The position numbers and the translations under genes are program-made. From NCBI GenBank assembly GCA_947175265.1, contig CAMWMD010000025.1, forward strand, positions 1 to 42,343: 42,343 bases of DNA. The letters are read 5' to 3'. Each line of letters opens with the position of its first letter. The first letter of the stretch is position 1. The DNA comes from an uncultured Porphyromonadaceae bacterium. GTDB lineage: Bacteria; Bacteroidota; Bacteroidia; Bacteroidales; Muribaculaceae. Shown one piece after another: positions 16,037-24,000 of the stretch. The notes beneath the pieces were generated by a model. That model was not told the DNA's origin, did not search any database, and saw only the letters and a program-made list of their open reading frames with translations.

Positions 16037-16057
16037 AATATGTAAACGCCGAAATTG

Positions 16058-17845
16058 TCAGTCAAGTTTAAGGACAGCGAGAAAAGCCTTCTGAGGCACC
16101 TCCACAGAACCGATCTGCTTCATCCTCTTCTTACCGGCTTTCTGCTTCTCAAGAAGTTTTCTCTTTCGGGAGATATCGCCGCCATAACACTTTGCGGTCA
16201 CATCCTTTCTCACCGCCTTTATCGTCTCTCTGGCGATAATCTTTGCTCCTATAGCCGCCTGAATAGCAATGTCAAACTGCTGACGCGGAATCAACTCCTT
16301 CAATTTCTCGCACATGCGCCGCCCGAATCTCACGGCGTTGTCAGCATGTGTAAGTGTAGACAAGGCATCCACGCTCTCCCCGTTGAGAAGGATATCAAGT
16401 TTCACAAGTTTCGACTCCCTGAAATCATGAAGGTGATAATCGAAAGAGGCGTAACCCTTGGATATTGACTTCAGTTTATCATAAAAATCTATCACAATCT
16501 CCCCTAAAGGCATATCGAAAGTGATCTCCATACGGTTGCCGGAAATATATTCCTGCTTCACGAGTTCCCCCCTTTTGCTGAGGCACAGAGTCATGATAGG
16601 GCCAATATAGTCGGCAGCGGTTATGATGGTTGCTCTGATATATGGCTCCTCGATATGATCGATGAGAGTTGCCTCCGGCAATCCGGAAGGATTATGCACC
16701 TCCGTGACGTTACCCTTCTTATCATAGACCTTATAAGAAACGTTCGGCACCGTGGTGATGACATCCATATCGAATTCCCTTCCGAGACGTTCCTGAATTA
16801 TTTCCATGTGGAGAAGACCGAGGAAACCGCATCTGAAACCGAAACCGAGAGCCGCCGATGACTCAGGCTGAAATGTCAGGGAGGCATCGTTGAGTTGGAG
16901 TTTCTCAAGCGAAGCCCTGAGATTCTCGAAATCCTCCGTCTCAATCGGATAAACACCGGCGAACACCATCGGCTTCACCTCCTCGAAACCGTCTATTGCC
17001 TTGTCGCAAGGTCGCTCCACGTGAGTTATAGTGTCGCCGACCTTTACCTCCTTGGAGGTCTTTATGCCGGAAATGATATACCCCACATTACCGGCCGACA
17101 ACTCCTTACGGGGCGACATATCAAGTTTGAGCACCCCTATCTCATCGGCATGATACTCCTTGCCTGTGGAGACGAACTTAACGAAATCGCCAGTACGGAG
17201 AGTGCCGTTCACTATCTTGAAGTAAGCGATGATACCTCTGAACGGATTGAATACGGAATCGAATATCAGGGCCTGGAGAGGAGCCTCCGGATCCCCTTCG
17301 GGAGCTGGGATGCGTTCCACAATAGCCTTCAAAACCTCATCTATACCCATTCCGGTTTTTCCGCTTGCCCTTATCACATCTTCCGGGTCGCAGCCGAGGA
17401 GGTCGCATATCTGATCCTCCACCTCATCGGGCTTCGCGCTCTCAAGGTCGCATTTATTGATTACCGGGATAATCTCAAGGTCGTTGTCTATGGCCATATA
17501 GAGGTTGGAGATGGTCTGTGCCTGGATTCCCTGGGAGGCATCCACGATAAGCAACGCACCTTCACAAGCGGCGATCGAGCGCGAGACCTCGTAAGAGAAA
17601 TCCACATGTCCCGGGGTGTCGATCAAGTTGAGCACATACTTCTCACCGTTAAGTTCGTAATCCATCTGGATGGCATGACTCTTGATAGTGATACCTCTCT
17701 CACGCTCAAGGTCCATGTCATCAAGCACCTGGGCCTCCATATCCTTGGCCGCCACAGTATTTGTTCGCTCAAGCAGGCGATCGGCAAGAGTGGATTTGCC
17801 ATGGTCGATATGAGCGATTATACAGAAATTTCGGATATTCTTCAT
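16058..17845 (-). CDS. lepA: Elongation factor 4 (LepA), ribosomal back-translocase GTPase
   Basis: A 595-residue protein, the normal LepA length. G1 is [19 protein letters not shown]2 [15 protein letters not shown]3 DTPGHVDF, G4 NKCDLES and G5 near RASGKTG. The LepA-specific C-terminal domain ends with the basic stretch [19 protein letters not shown]. It binds stalled or mistranslocated ribosomes and also aids 30S assembly. It is a single-gene unit with a strong terminator. A possible -7 box (TATTTTTG on the minus strand) lies just upstream. Confidence 0.97.
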   Translation of the reverse strand: MKNIRNFCIIAHIDHGKSTLADRLLERTNTVAAKDMEAQVLDDMDLERERGITIKSHAIQMDYELNGEKYVLNLIDTPGHVDFSYEVSRSIAACEGALLIVDASQGIQAQTISNLYMAIDNDLEIIPVINKCDLESAKPDEVEDQICDLLGCDPEDVIRASGKTGMGIDEVLKAIVERIPAPEGDPEAPLQALIFDSVFNPFRGIIAYFKIVNGTLRTGDFVKFVSTGKEYHADEIGVLKLDMSPRKELSAGNVGYIISGIKTSKEVKVGDTITHVERPCDKAIDGFEEVKPMVFAGVYPIETEDFENLRASLEKLQLNDASLTFQPESSAALGFGFRCGFLGLLHMEIIQERLGREFDMDVITTVPNVSYKVYDKKGNVTEVHNPSGLPEATLIDHIEEPYIRATIITAADYIGPIMTLCLSKRGELVKQEYISGNRMEITFDMPLGEIVIDFYDKLKSISKGYASFDYHLHDFRESKLVKLDILLNGESVDALSTLTHADNAVRFGRRMCEKLKELIPRQQFDIAIQAAIGAKIIARETIKAVRKDVTAKCYGGDISRKRKLLEKQKAGKKRMKQIGSVEVPQKAFLAVLKLD

Positions 17846-17985
17846 CTTATTACAATTTCAACTGCAAAAATAATCATTTTTCATGAGAAATCAGGTATTA
17901 AAAAAATTTTCACCCTCTCATGCAGTATTTTCACTATTTTTACGTCTATTAATAAAAAGGATTTCTTTTACCAACCCCTCATTTT

Positions 17986-18780
17986 ATGAAACTCAAATCA
18001 ATCAAAGCATTACTTTCCCTTGCAGTCGCCATGATTTTATTCACCGGCTGCTCTTCGGATGACGAGCCGTCAGCCTCCATAGATATTAACCTCATGGAAT
18101 CGCTGACAAGAGGCACCGCCTCCATAACATATAGTTTGGAATCCTGGGAAATGTATGATAAAAAAGACCTTCCCGATGCTTCTTGGGAAAAAATTGATCT
18201 TTCTGATTATGTGGGAATCTCCTGTCCTGCCCCCTCAAGGATTATCGTGCACGATGGAAAGACATGGTCGCCCCTTGAACTTTTTGATCTTTCACGTGGG
18301 TGGCATCCACTTTATTTTCCGTGGCTGGCTTATCAGGTTCACAAAGGCGCTAATATAACACCCTACGTGACGCGCCCTTTCTTTTTCGATGCAAATGAGG
18401 GCAAACTTACCCTTAACGGAAAGACTTACGAGGTGAAGAGCGCAAATGACAATTCATTAGTTCTCATCCACTACAGTGAATACTATTCAAATGTGGATGG
18501 AACCTTCAAATCCGTAGTTACGTTTAAGAAAACAAAAACCGAAACCGCCGCACTTTCCGACAATCCTTTCTTTGCCAGCGAGAAAGAGGCTAAACTTGGG
18601 ATAATAGAGATAATAAGGAATGAGTTAGGCAATCTTTTCGACATAAACCAATACCTTGAGCCGAACATTAGTTTTCCGAATCCCATCGTGAACCTTGACA
18701 GAATCGAGGAGTTTATCAACGAGGATAAAGATTGGGATATACTCGAACAAGATATTTTCCTTCCCAAGGAACAGCAATAA
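17986..18780 (+). CDS. Predicted surface lipoprotein, unknown function
   Basis: A 264-residue lipoprotein with a clear signal peptide and lipobox LFTGC. The residues after the cysteine are SSDDEP; an acidic run here is the surface-export signal known in Bacteroidetes, so the mature protein may face outward. The rest has no motif I recognise; it is rich in aromatic residues and beta strands, and the C-terminal third is acidic (EFINEDKDWDILEQD). It is followed at once by a strong terminator and has no co-directional partner, so neighbours give no hint of its role. Confidence 0.82.
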   Translation: MKLKSIKALLSLAVAMILFTGCSSDDEPSASIDINLMESLTRGTASITYSLESWEMYDKKDLPDASWEKIDLSDYVGISCPAPSRIIVHDGKTWSPLELFDLSRGWHPLYFPWLAYQVHKGANITPYVTRPFFFDANEGKLTLNGKTYEVKSANDNSLVLIHYSEYYSNVDGTFKSVVTFKKTKTETAALSDNPFFASEKEAKLGIIEIIRNELGNLFDINQYLEPNISFPNPIVNLDRIEEFINEDKDWDILEQDIFLPKEQQ

Positions 18781-18816
18781 TAAAGGCCATAATACAAGAA
18801 AAGAGCAATGAATAAT

Positions 18817-18856
18817 AAAAATTCAGCCACATAGGTAATGATGTGGCTGAATTTTT
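18817..18856. terminator. Strong terminator after the lipoprotein gene
   Basis: AAAAATTCAGCCACAT (18817-18832) pairs perfectly with 18841-18856 around an 8-base loop, giving an A-run before and a T-run after the stem. It should work in both directions, so it can also end transcripts of the small minus-strand gene at 18936. Confidence 0.92.
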
Positions 18857-18858
18857 AT

Positions 18859-18946
18859 TTGATAATTTCTCAATTTACGCTTGATAATTTCTCAATCTTT
18901 ACTTTACAATATATCAGTTTCTGCTTGACGACATATCAGATATATG
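18859..18946. repeat. Four tandem 22-bp units
   Basis: Units start at 18859, 18881, 18903 and 18925. The first two differ at only four positions (TTGATAATTTCTCAATTTACGC type); the third and fourth are more diverged but keep the TTxAyrAyATATCA-like core and the 22-base period. The block fills the gap between the terminator and the end of the small minus-strand gene and runs 11 bases into that gene's last codons. Confidence 0.75.
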
Positions 18947-19277
18947 TTTTCGCCAATTCCTCAACAGCCTTTTCGTTCACTTTGAGTTTTCCATCCTTAT
19001 CCTTTACGACATAGTCTTTCATCGCATAGAAATCAGGATTCTGAGTGGCTTGCCAATCTGTGGCGTCTTCTGTCTCATCACCTTGTGCCGCAGTCTCCTC
19101 CTCAATAGCCTCGACATTGTCGGCTATACCTTCGAGTTCATCCCTGCCGTTAATGGCCACAACATCGAATGTAGCCGGATTAATCCTCAGCTGAGGGTTG
19201 GCATCGAAATAGTCAGGAGCATCCACATATAGAGTCACGGCGTGGGTTATCGCCTTTATAAAGTCTTCGCGTGTCAT
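18936..19277 (-). CDS. Small acidic protein, unknown function
   Basis: A 113-residue acidic protein, no signal peptide, no membrane segment. The N-terminal half reads as a compact helical/strand unit (TREDFIKAITHAVTLYVDA and RINPATFDVVAING); the middle is a low-complexity acidic stretch (EAIEEETAAQGDETEDATD); the C-terminus has DGKLKVNEKAVEELAKTYI. I do not recognise the family. It ends inside the 22-bp tandem repeats, and its last codons are part of the fourth unit. No gene shares its operon. The reading frame is convincing because of composition and clear start, but function is open. Confidence 0.65.
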   Translation of the reverse strand: MTREDFIKAITHAVTLYVDAPDYFDANPQLRINPATFDVVAINGRDELEGIADNVEAIEEETAAQGDETEDATDWQATQNPDFYAMKDYVVKDKDGKLKVNEKAVEELAKTYI

Positions 19278-19392
19278 ATTTTTCCTTTTATAATAAGTTG
19301 AATTTCTAATTTTAGAACAAGCGACCCTCCCTATTGGTTTAGTTTACCGAACTTCGTCCCTCAAGTCCGATATTGGCGGCATACATTCTCCT

Positions 19393-19426
19393 ATTTTGAG
19401 CCCAAGCCGATTTTGAGCCCAAGCCA
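19393..19426. repeat. 17-bp tandem duplication
   Basis: ATTTTGAGCCCAAGCCG at 19393-19409 is followed directly by ATTTTGAGCCCAAGCCA at 19410-19426, identical except for the last base. Confidence 0.9.
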
Positions 19427-19792
19427 ACGACCGGCACATCCGGCTCTATAATTAACTCACCCTAATCTTTCATTAATTCAGCCGGCCCTATCAGTAAAAA
19501 GAGTTTCCCGGGAAGGGGTTTTGCTGCGGAATCGCTCCGGGGGTGGAACGTGTTGCAGGATATGGTGGATTTTATAACTAACTTATAAACAATAGATAAC
19601 GGAGTAATTTAAGGGTAAAAACACCTCAAAAATCTGTCAAAATCGTTCCGTTCCAAAAAATAAAAAAATGCGAAAAATTCAAATTCGCCATTAGATCAGG
19701 GATATTTGGGGATTATTTGAAAGAATCATAAGTAATATTCGCCTAAGTTTGAATCGCAAAGAAAGTAATAGGGATTGAGAAGGCCATCATAT

Positions 19793-19852
19793 TCTACAAT
19801 AGCACCAGAATCTCTACAATAACAAAAGAGTTTCTACAATAACATCAGAATC
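19793..19852. repeat. Three tandem 20-bp units
   Basis: Units at 19793-19812, 19813-19832 and 19833-19852 all begin TCTACAATA and share the pattern TCTACAATAxCAxxAGArTy. The first and third differ at two positions. Confidence 0.85.
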
Positions 19853-19959
19853 TTAATGAAAGAGCAGCGACTATATCAGCATACCTTTAATATGAACATA
19901 CAAAGATTGTCCGCCACAGCACATACTTCACTCTTCATTTACTGAACTATTAGGTCTGT

Positions 19960-20148
19960 TTGGCTCATCAACTTAGAGAATGTCTGTATCTCAACGAACC
20001 TGATAAGGGGAAGAAATATTCAAAATCCTTAGGATGCCACCAACAGGAAACTATCCACGAGCGCAATCATGGATCGACCCAATCCGATATTGGAGCATAT
20101 GCTTCCATTGTACTATATTCAATCGTCGAAACCGCAAACGTCACGTAA
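19960..20148 (+). pseudogene. Possible relic of an IS66-type transposase C-terminus
   Basis: A degenerate frame contains HGSTQSDIGAYASIVLYSIV followed by ETANVT. This looks like the C-terminal segment of IS66 TnpC proteins (GS-x-x-GA-x-x-x-A-x-x-YS-x-x-ETAK). It then stops, and the same frame continues TYLQSTLAIL, as expected after a nonsense change. No inverted repeats or other IS66 parts lie nearby. It is not a copy of the element at 3933-6378. The call rests on pattern recall alone. Confidence 0.3.
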
Positions 20149-20250
20149 ACCTACCTACAAAGCACACTCGCAATTTTATAAGTGCCGACTATCTCGGTGT
20201 GTTCCCTGAATAGTTAGGGAATTTAATTAGATATATAGAAGTTACATAAG

Positions 20251-21240
20251 TTATCCTTTAAATACCGAACTTCTATGAAAAGCCATATACTTTTTACGTT
20301 CATCATCAAGTGGTAACATCTGAACAAACTGGCCATCAACTATACCAAGCCTCCTTTTATTTGCCGGAGAAATCCAATTTGATAAGATGATTTTCCTATC
20401 TTCTGTGAAGGTCATAAATCCGCGGTCAAAAAGCTTGTCGTAAAGAGGCGACAATATAAAGCCATTCTTTGGGTCCAACTTTTCGGCATCCGTAGCTACA
20501 GCCCACGGCTTGATATGACTTGCAATGAGAAGTCGTTCATCATTAATCATAGTTATAGGACAGAACGGACATTCAGCCAATAACTTCTCGCGATACTCGC
20601 CTTGACCCTGACGGGCATATCTAATTGCTTTATCTCGAGAAGATTCTTTGGGTTGTCGAATTGAGTCAACTTCTTTACCTTTTTTCCCATAAGTAAAAAC
20701 AAGAGCATCTTTTTTATCCGATATTGCCTCGAAGTCTGCAAAAAGTTTCCAGTAATAAACTGTTGATCCTTTTGGGTCTTTAAGCTGCATTACAGAAATA
20801 TATGAAACAAGTGGAAGTGATATTTCACGAATGAGTTGATAACCGAAATCTTTTGAATTTACATACCCTCGTGATCCTTCAATTTGATCTTGAGCGTAAA
20901 CATTAAATTCAATCACCTCAGGTAAGGCTTCTATAGCCTTCATTCGTTCTCTCCATAACTCAGGCATTTCATTAGCACCCCGATATGTTTGTGAAGGATG
21001 TAAATATTCTTCATGTAACGCATTCATGTAAGAGATAAGATCGGATTTAAGCAAGAAGCAATGAGCGACAAATCCATAGTTCCCAAAGAAAGGATACATG
21101 ATTTCTTTGGAGCCAATGTATAATTTAGCTTCGCCATGCCCAGAACCTAATTTAGAAGCTCCCATCACAAAGCAATCGGGTACAAATATGGGAGCTTTGA
21201 ATGTATCAACAAAATTAAAATTTACACCGTTTATTTTCAT
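20251..21240 (-). CDS. HNH restriction endonuclease
   Basis: A 329-residue protein whose C-terminal third is an HNH nuclease domain: ECPFCPITMINDERLLIASH, IKPWAVATDAEKLDPKNGFI and LSPLYDKLFDRGFMTF. Histidine in ASHI, asparagine in KNG and the CPFC pair give the expected ligands of a beta-beta-alpha-metal nuclease. The N-terminal 200 residues are not recognised and should hold sequence recognition. Its start overlaps the methyltransferase stop by 4 bases (ATGA), so it is made after the protective enzyme, the usual safe order for a type II restriction system. The recognition site cannot be deduced. Confidence 0.88.
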   Translation of the reverse strand: MKINGVNFNFVDTFKAPIFVPDCFVMGASKLGSGHGEAKLYIGSKEIMYPFFGNYGFVAHCFLLKSDLISYMNALHEEYLHPSQTYRGANEMPELWRERMKAIEALPEVIEFNVYAQDQIEGSRGYVNSKDFGYQLIREISLPLVSYISVMQLKDPKGSTVYYWKLFADFEAISDKKDALVFTYGKKGKEVDSIRQPKESSRDKAIRYARQGQGEYREKLLAECPFCPITMINDERLLIASHIKPWAVATDAEKLDPKNGFILSPLYDKLFDRGFMTFTEDRKIILSNWISPANKRRLGIVDGQFVQMLPLDDERKKYMAFHRSSVFKG

Positions 21241-22475
21241 GATTTTGGTTCTCCATAATTAGTGATATCAATTTGTTTGAGCAAAGCAATAAGAACATCA
21301 ACAACAATACTATTACCTGCTTGCTGATACATTGAAGTGTCTGATACCACAATATTAAAAGAATCTTTGAAGCCCATTAAACGCAAACATTCACGAGGTG
21401 TAAGTTTGCGAATACGTCCTTTATGAGTAACGTAATTATCAACTCCGGCACGGTGCATTTTGTGCATTGATTGCAAGAGTGGACGAGCTACCTCTAAATC
21501 GGTTTGAGTGGAAGTTCGAAAGTTTTTAGTACCGGATGTCAAGACATATTTCTTTACTTTCTCGGATAGGTAGTATTTTTCTTCTACATCTCGGACATCA
21601 AAGATAAACTCATCCCAACCTTCCTCATAGGGTTCATTTTCTATTGCAGGGTGATATACAAAATCACCATGCCAATTAAATTGTTGGTTTCGCTTCTGAC
21701 AAAGAGCCACGTCGCCATTGATTTGAGTATAGCACTTGGTGCGATTTTTAGTTGACGTTACAAATTTTACACCTTTCTCTCGAAGAAAATATTTGGTCTG
21801 TATATAGTCCTCTAAAAAATCATACATACGATATTCTAACGGGATAGCACAGGGGAATTCAAAATCTGTTTCCTCCTTAAATCCTATACAGAAAACACGT
21901 TCCCTATGTTGGGGAATCCCATAGTTCTTACTATTAAGTACCTGAAAATATATATGGTAGCCGCAATAATCCTCAAAGGTATGTCGTATTACCTCCCAAG
22001 TATTACCGCCATCATGGTTGAGAAGCCCCTTAACATTTTCAAAGATAAATACTTTAGGCTGACATTCTTTTACTACTCGGGCAAATTCACGAAACAACGT
22101 TCCTCGGGTATCTTCAAAACCTTTACGTTTACCTACCATTGAAAATGCCTGACAAGGAGCTCCACCAACAAATAAATCAACCTTGCCGAGATATGGTGTC
22201 GCGTCCAATTGATGAATATCAGAGTGCCATTGTTCTTCTTTTATCCTATAATTGGCAAAATATGATTTTTTACATTTATCATCAATATCGCCTGCAAAAA
22301 CTATTTCACAGTTAAGCCCTAAGCGTTGGAATGCATGCTCAATAGCACCTATACCACTGAAAGAGGTAGCAAGGCGGATTTTCCTTTCAGGATGGGAAAA
22401 ATCAAGATCTCTCCAATCTACAAGAATTTCTTCCTGAGAGAAAAGATTAGTCCCTATTGATTGTGTTTCCGTCAT
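21237..22475 (-). CDS. DNA cytosine-5 methyltransferase of a type II restriction-modification system
   Basis: A 412-residue C5 methyltransferase when started at ATG 22473-22475; the frame extends 14 more codons upstream (to 22517), but that stretch (ACLPTRRFPRFI) looks untranslated. Motif I is ATSFSGIGAIEHAFQRLG, motif IV GGAPCQAFSMVG with catalytic C108, motif VI ENVKGLL, motif VIII QHRERVFCIGF, motif IX KLTPRECLRLMGF and motif X QAGNSIVVDVL. The target-recognition region lies between VIII and IX. It methylates C5 of cytosine in the site cut by the HNH enzyme encoded next. AT-rich composition compared with the core genes suggests acquisition. Confidence 0.94.
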   Translation of the reverse strand: MTETQSIGTNLFSQEEILVDWRDLDFSHPERKIRLATSFSGIGAIEHAFQRLGLNCEIVFAGDIDDKCKKSYFANYRIKEEQWHSDIHQLDATPYLGKVDLFVGGAPCQAFSMVGKRKGFEDTRGTLFREFARVVKECQPKVFIFENVKGLLNHDGGNTWEVIRHTFEDYCGYHIYFQVLNSKNYGIPQHRERVFCIGFKEETDFEFPCAIPLEYRMYDFLEDYIQTKYFLREKGVKFVTSTKNRTKCYTQINGDVALCQKRNQQFNWHGDFVYHPAIENEPYEEGWDEFIFDVRDVEEKYYLSEKVKKYVLTSGTKNFRTSTQTDLEVARPLLQSMHKMHRAGVDNYVTHKGRIRKLTPRECLRLMGFKDSFNIVVSDTSMYQQAGNSIVVDVLIALLKQIDITNYGEPKS

Positions 22476-22815
22476 TATAAAACGCGGGAACCTCCGTGTA
22501 GGCAGACAGGCGACCAAACCTTTAGCGACTACAAAGAAGTTCCATAATATGTTAATATGTTGAATATCTGATATACTTACATTAGGAGGTCATTTGTCTG
22601 CGCAAGCGCGTTTTAGAGTGCAAATTTACAAAAAAAATCTGAGATTTTGAACTCAGATACAAAATTAGCGTGTACCGCAGATTAAGTTAAGTTTTTATGG
22701 CAAAACTTTTGGTCATCAGCTAAATTATTATTAATTTTATATTCTCTAAACTGTACAACATCAATGACTAAGACAACTAACGATAATTTTGAAATATCAT
22801 AATAAATTACACTCT
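22476..22815. other. Divergent intergenic region between the methyltransferase and DUF5131 genes
   Basis: 340 bases without a gene. On the minus strand a TAAATTTG box (22621-22628) and a second TAATTTTG box near 22660 are likely promoter parts for the restriction-modification operon, leaving an mRNA leader of about 140 bases. AATCTGAGATTTTGAACTCAGAT-like pairing near 22640-22660 could form a hairpin within that leader. Confidence 0.5.
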
Positions 22816-23556
22816 ATGCCGATGTGGAACCCGTGGCATGGCTGCCACAAGATAAGCGCCGGATGCAAGCATTGTTACGTCTATCGTGAGGATGCGGCCT
22901 ACGGGAATGTAATACCTTCTAACGAAGTACGCCGCACCACCTCTTTCAATCTGCCAATAAAAAAGGATAGGAAACGCAACTGGAAATTCCCTGGCGGGAC
23001 GGAATTCGCCCTCTGCTTCACATCCGACTTCCTTATAGAGGAAGCCGACGGATGGAGAGATGAGATTTGGGAGATTATCAGAATGCGACCCGACTGCCGA
23101 TTTTTCTTTTTCACGAAAAGAATAGACCGCCTCATGGAGTGCCTTCCCGATGACTGGGGTGAAGGGTACGAGAATATGGCGATAGGTTGCACGGTGGAGA
23201 ATCAGGACCGCGCCGACTACAGGATGCCAATATTTCTTTCTGCTCCCATAAAACACAGGCTTTTGATAGCGGCACCCTTGATTGAGAGGATAGACCTCAC
23301 CCCCTATCTTGATCCCGCATTGATTGAGGAGGTAAGTGTCGGAGGAGAGTCCGGGAAATACGCTCGTCCTCTTGATTATGATTGGGTGCTTGATCTGCAC
23401 CGCCAGAGCATTCAGAAAGGTATTCCCTTCAGTTTCCATCAGACGGGCTCTTATCTAATTAAGGATGGGAGGTGCTACCACATCCCCCGCCCCCTTCAGC
23501 ATTCCCAGGCGAAAAAGGCAGGCTTGAACAGCCTGAGCCATGAGATAATAAAATGA
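22816..23556 (+). CDS. DUF5131 (phage Gp37/Gp68-like) protein with three-cysteine cluster
   Basis: A 246-residue protein if started at ATG 22816 (MPMWNPWHGCHKISAGCKHC), the usual N-terminus of the family; the frame extends nine codons upstream to a TTG at 22789. C10, C17 and C20 form C-x6-C-x2-C, resembling an iron-sulfur cluster site of radical-SAM-like proteins. Other family features are FALCFTSDFL, RFFFFTKRIDRL, IGCTVENQ and VGGESG. The family is frequent in phages and mobile DNA and its reaction is unknown. It is divergent from the methyltransferase gene and may belong to the same acquired segment. Confidence 0.88.
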   Translation: MPMWNPWHGCHKISAGCKHCYVYREDAAYGNVIPSNEVRRTTSFNLPIKKDRKRNWKFPGGTEFALCFTSDFLIEEADGWRDEIWEIIRMRPDCRFFFFTKRIDRLMECLPDDWGEGYENMAIGCTVENQDRADYRMPIFLSAPIKHRLLIAAPLIERIDLTPYLDPALIEEVSVGGESGKYARPLDYDWVLDLHRQSIQKGIPFSFHQTGSYLIKDGRCYHIPRPLQHSQAKKAGLNSLSHEIIK

Positions 23557-23750
23557 TTTCCGGTAAACAATCAGAAATAAGAAAAGATTTCTGAGGTGAT
23601 GAGATATCGGAAAAGAAAAATATTTCCGGGATTATAAAAATTTTGCAGAAAAATTAGAAATTTTTTCAACAAGCCCATTTTCTTAATTTGCCTATTTTGA
23701 TATAATCATCTTAGAAATTTAATTGATTTATAATTATACAAATAAATGAA

Positions 23751-23808
23751 CCAAAACTGAGTGAGCGTGTAGAAAGTCATGACATTCTATACGCTCACTC
23801 AGTTTTGG
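23751..23808. repeat. 58-bp near-perfect palindrome
   Basis: CCAAAACTGAGTGAGCGT (23751-23768) and its exact complement (23791-23808) form 18 pairs; the next six also pair with one G-T. The 10-base centre contains GTCATGAC, itself a palindrome. No T-run follows on the plus strand, so simple terminator function in that direction is doubtful. Confidence 0.85.
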
Positions 23809-23846
23809 ATAGTAGTGAAAATTTCAAAACTACCTACATTTTTTTG

Positions 23847-23867
23847 GTACTATGTATTGCATAGTAC
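23847..23867. promoter_or_regulatory. Likely PadR operator
   Basis: GTACTATG-TATTG-CATAGTAC is a perfect 8-bp inverted repeat with a 5-base centre, of the ATGT-n-ACAT class seen with PadR regulators. It covers the -33 TTG of the promoter, and a PadR gene is the second gene of the operon driven from it. Confidence 0.65.
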
Positions 23868-23887
23868 TATTTTTATTCTTAACTTTG
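23857..23887 (+). promoter_or_regulatory. Promoter of the receptor-padR-pspC operon
   Basis: TTG (23857-23859) and TAACTTTG (23880-23887) are exactly 20 bases apart. The TTG lies in the centre of the inverted repeat, so repressor binding would block sigma-factor access. Confidence 0.75.
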
Positions 23888-24000
23888 CATCGTGATTCAG
23901 GAACGACCTCCGGCCAAGGCCCTCCGGGAACCCACAAACGTCGTCAAGACTATAAAAAACATTCTACGCTAAACAAACAACATTCAACGCATCAAACAAA

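Larger units (their letters stand above)
19278..20250. other. Gene-poor stretch of 973 bases with short repeats and a possible transposase relic
   Basis: No convincing gene is present. It holds two tandem repeats (19393-19426 and 19793-19852) and, near its right end, a decayed reading frame that may derive from an IS66 transposase. Several stops occur in all frames. The stretch separates the small acidic gene from the restriction-modification pair, which suggests a site of past insertion and loss. Confidence 0.7.
23557..24000. other. Regulatory intergenic region ahead of the receptor operon
   Basis: 444 bases with no gene. It is AT-rich at the left, then contains a 58-bp palindrome (23751-23808), a likely PadR operator (23847-23867), and a consensus promoter (23857-23887), followed by a 113-base mRNA leader to the receptor ATG. 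Confidence 0.75.

Noticed and set aside
16895..17989. Long plus-strand frame of 364 codons opposite lepA
   Set aside because: Antisense to lepA, whose motifs are complete from end to end; the length reflects lepA codon bias.
18859..18946. CRISPR array
   Set aside because: Units adjoin with no spacers, diverge steadily, and no cas genes are present.
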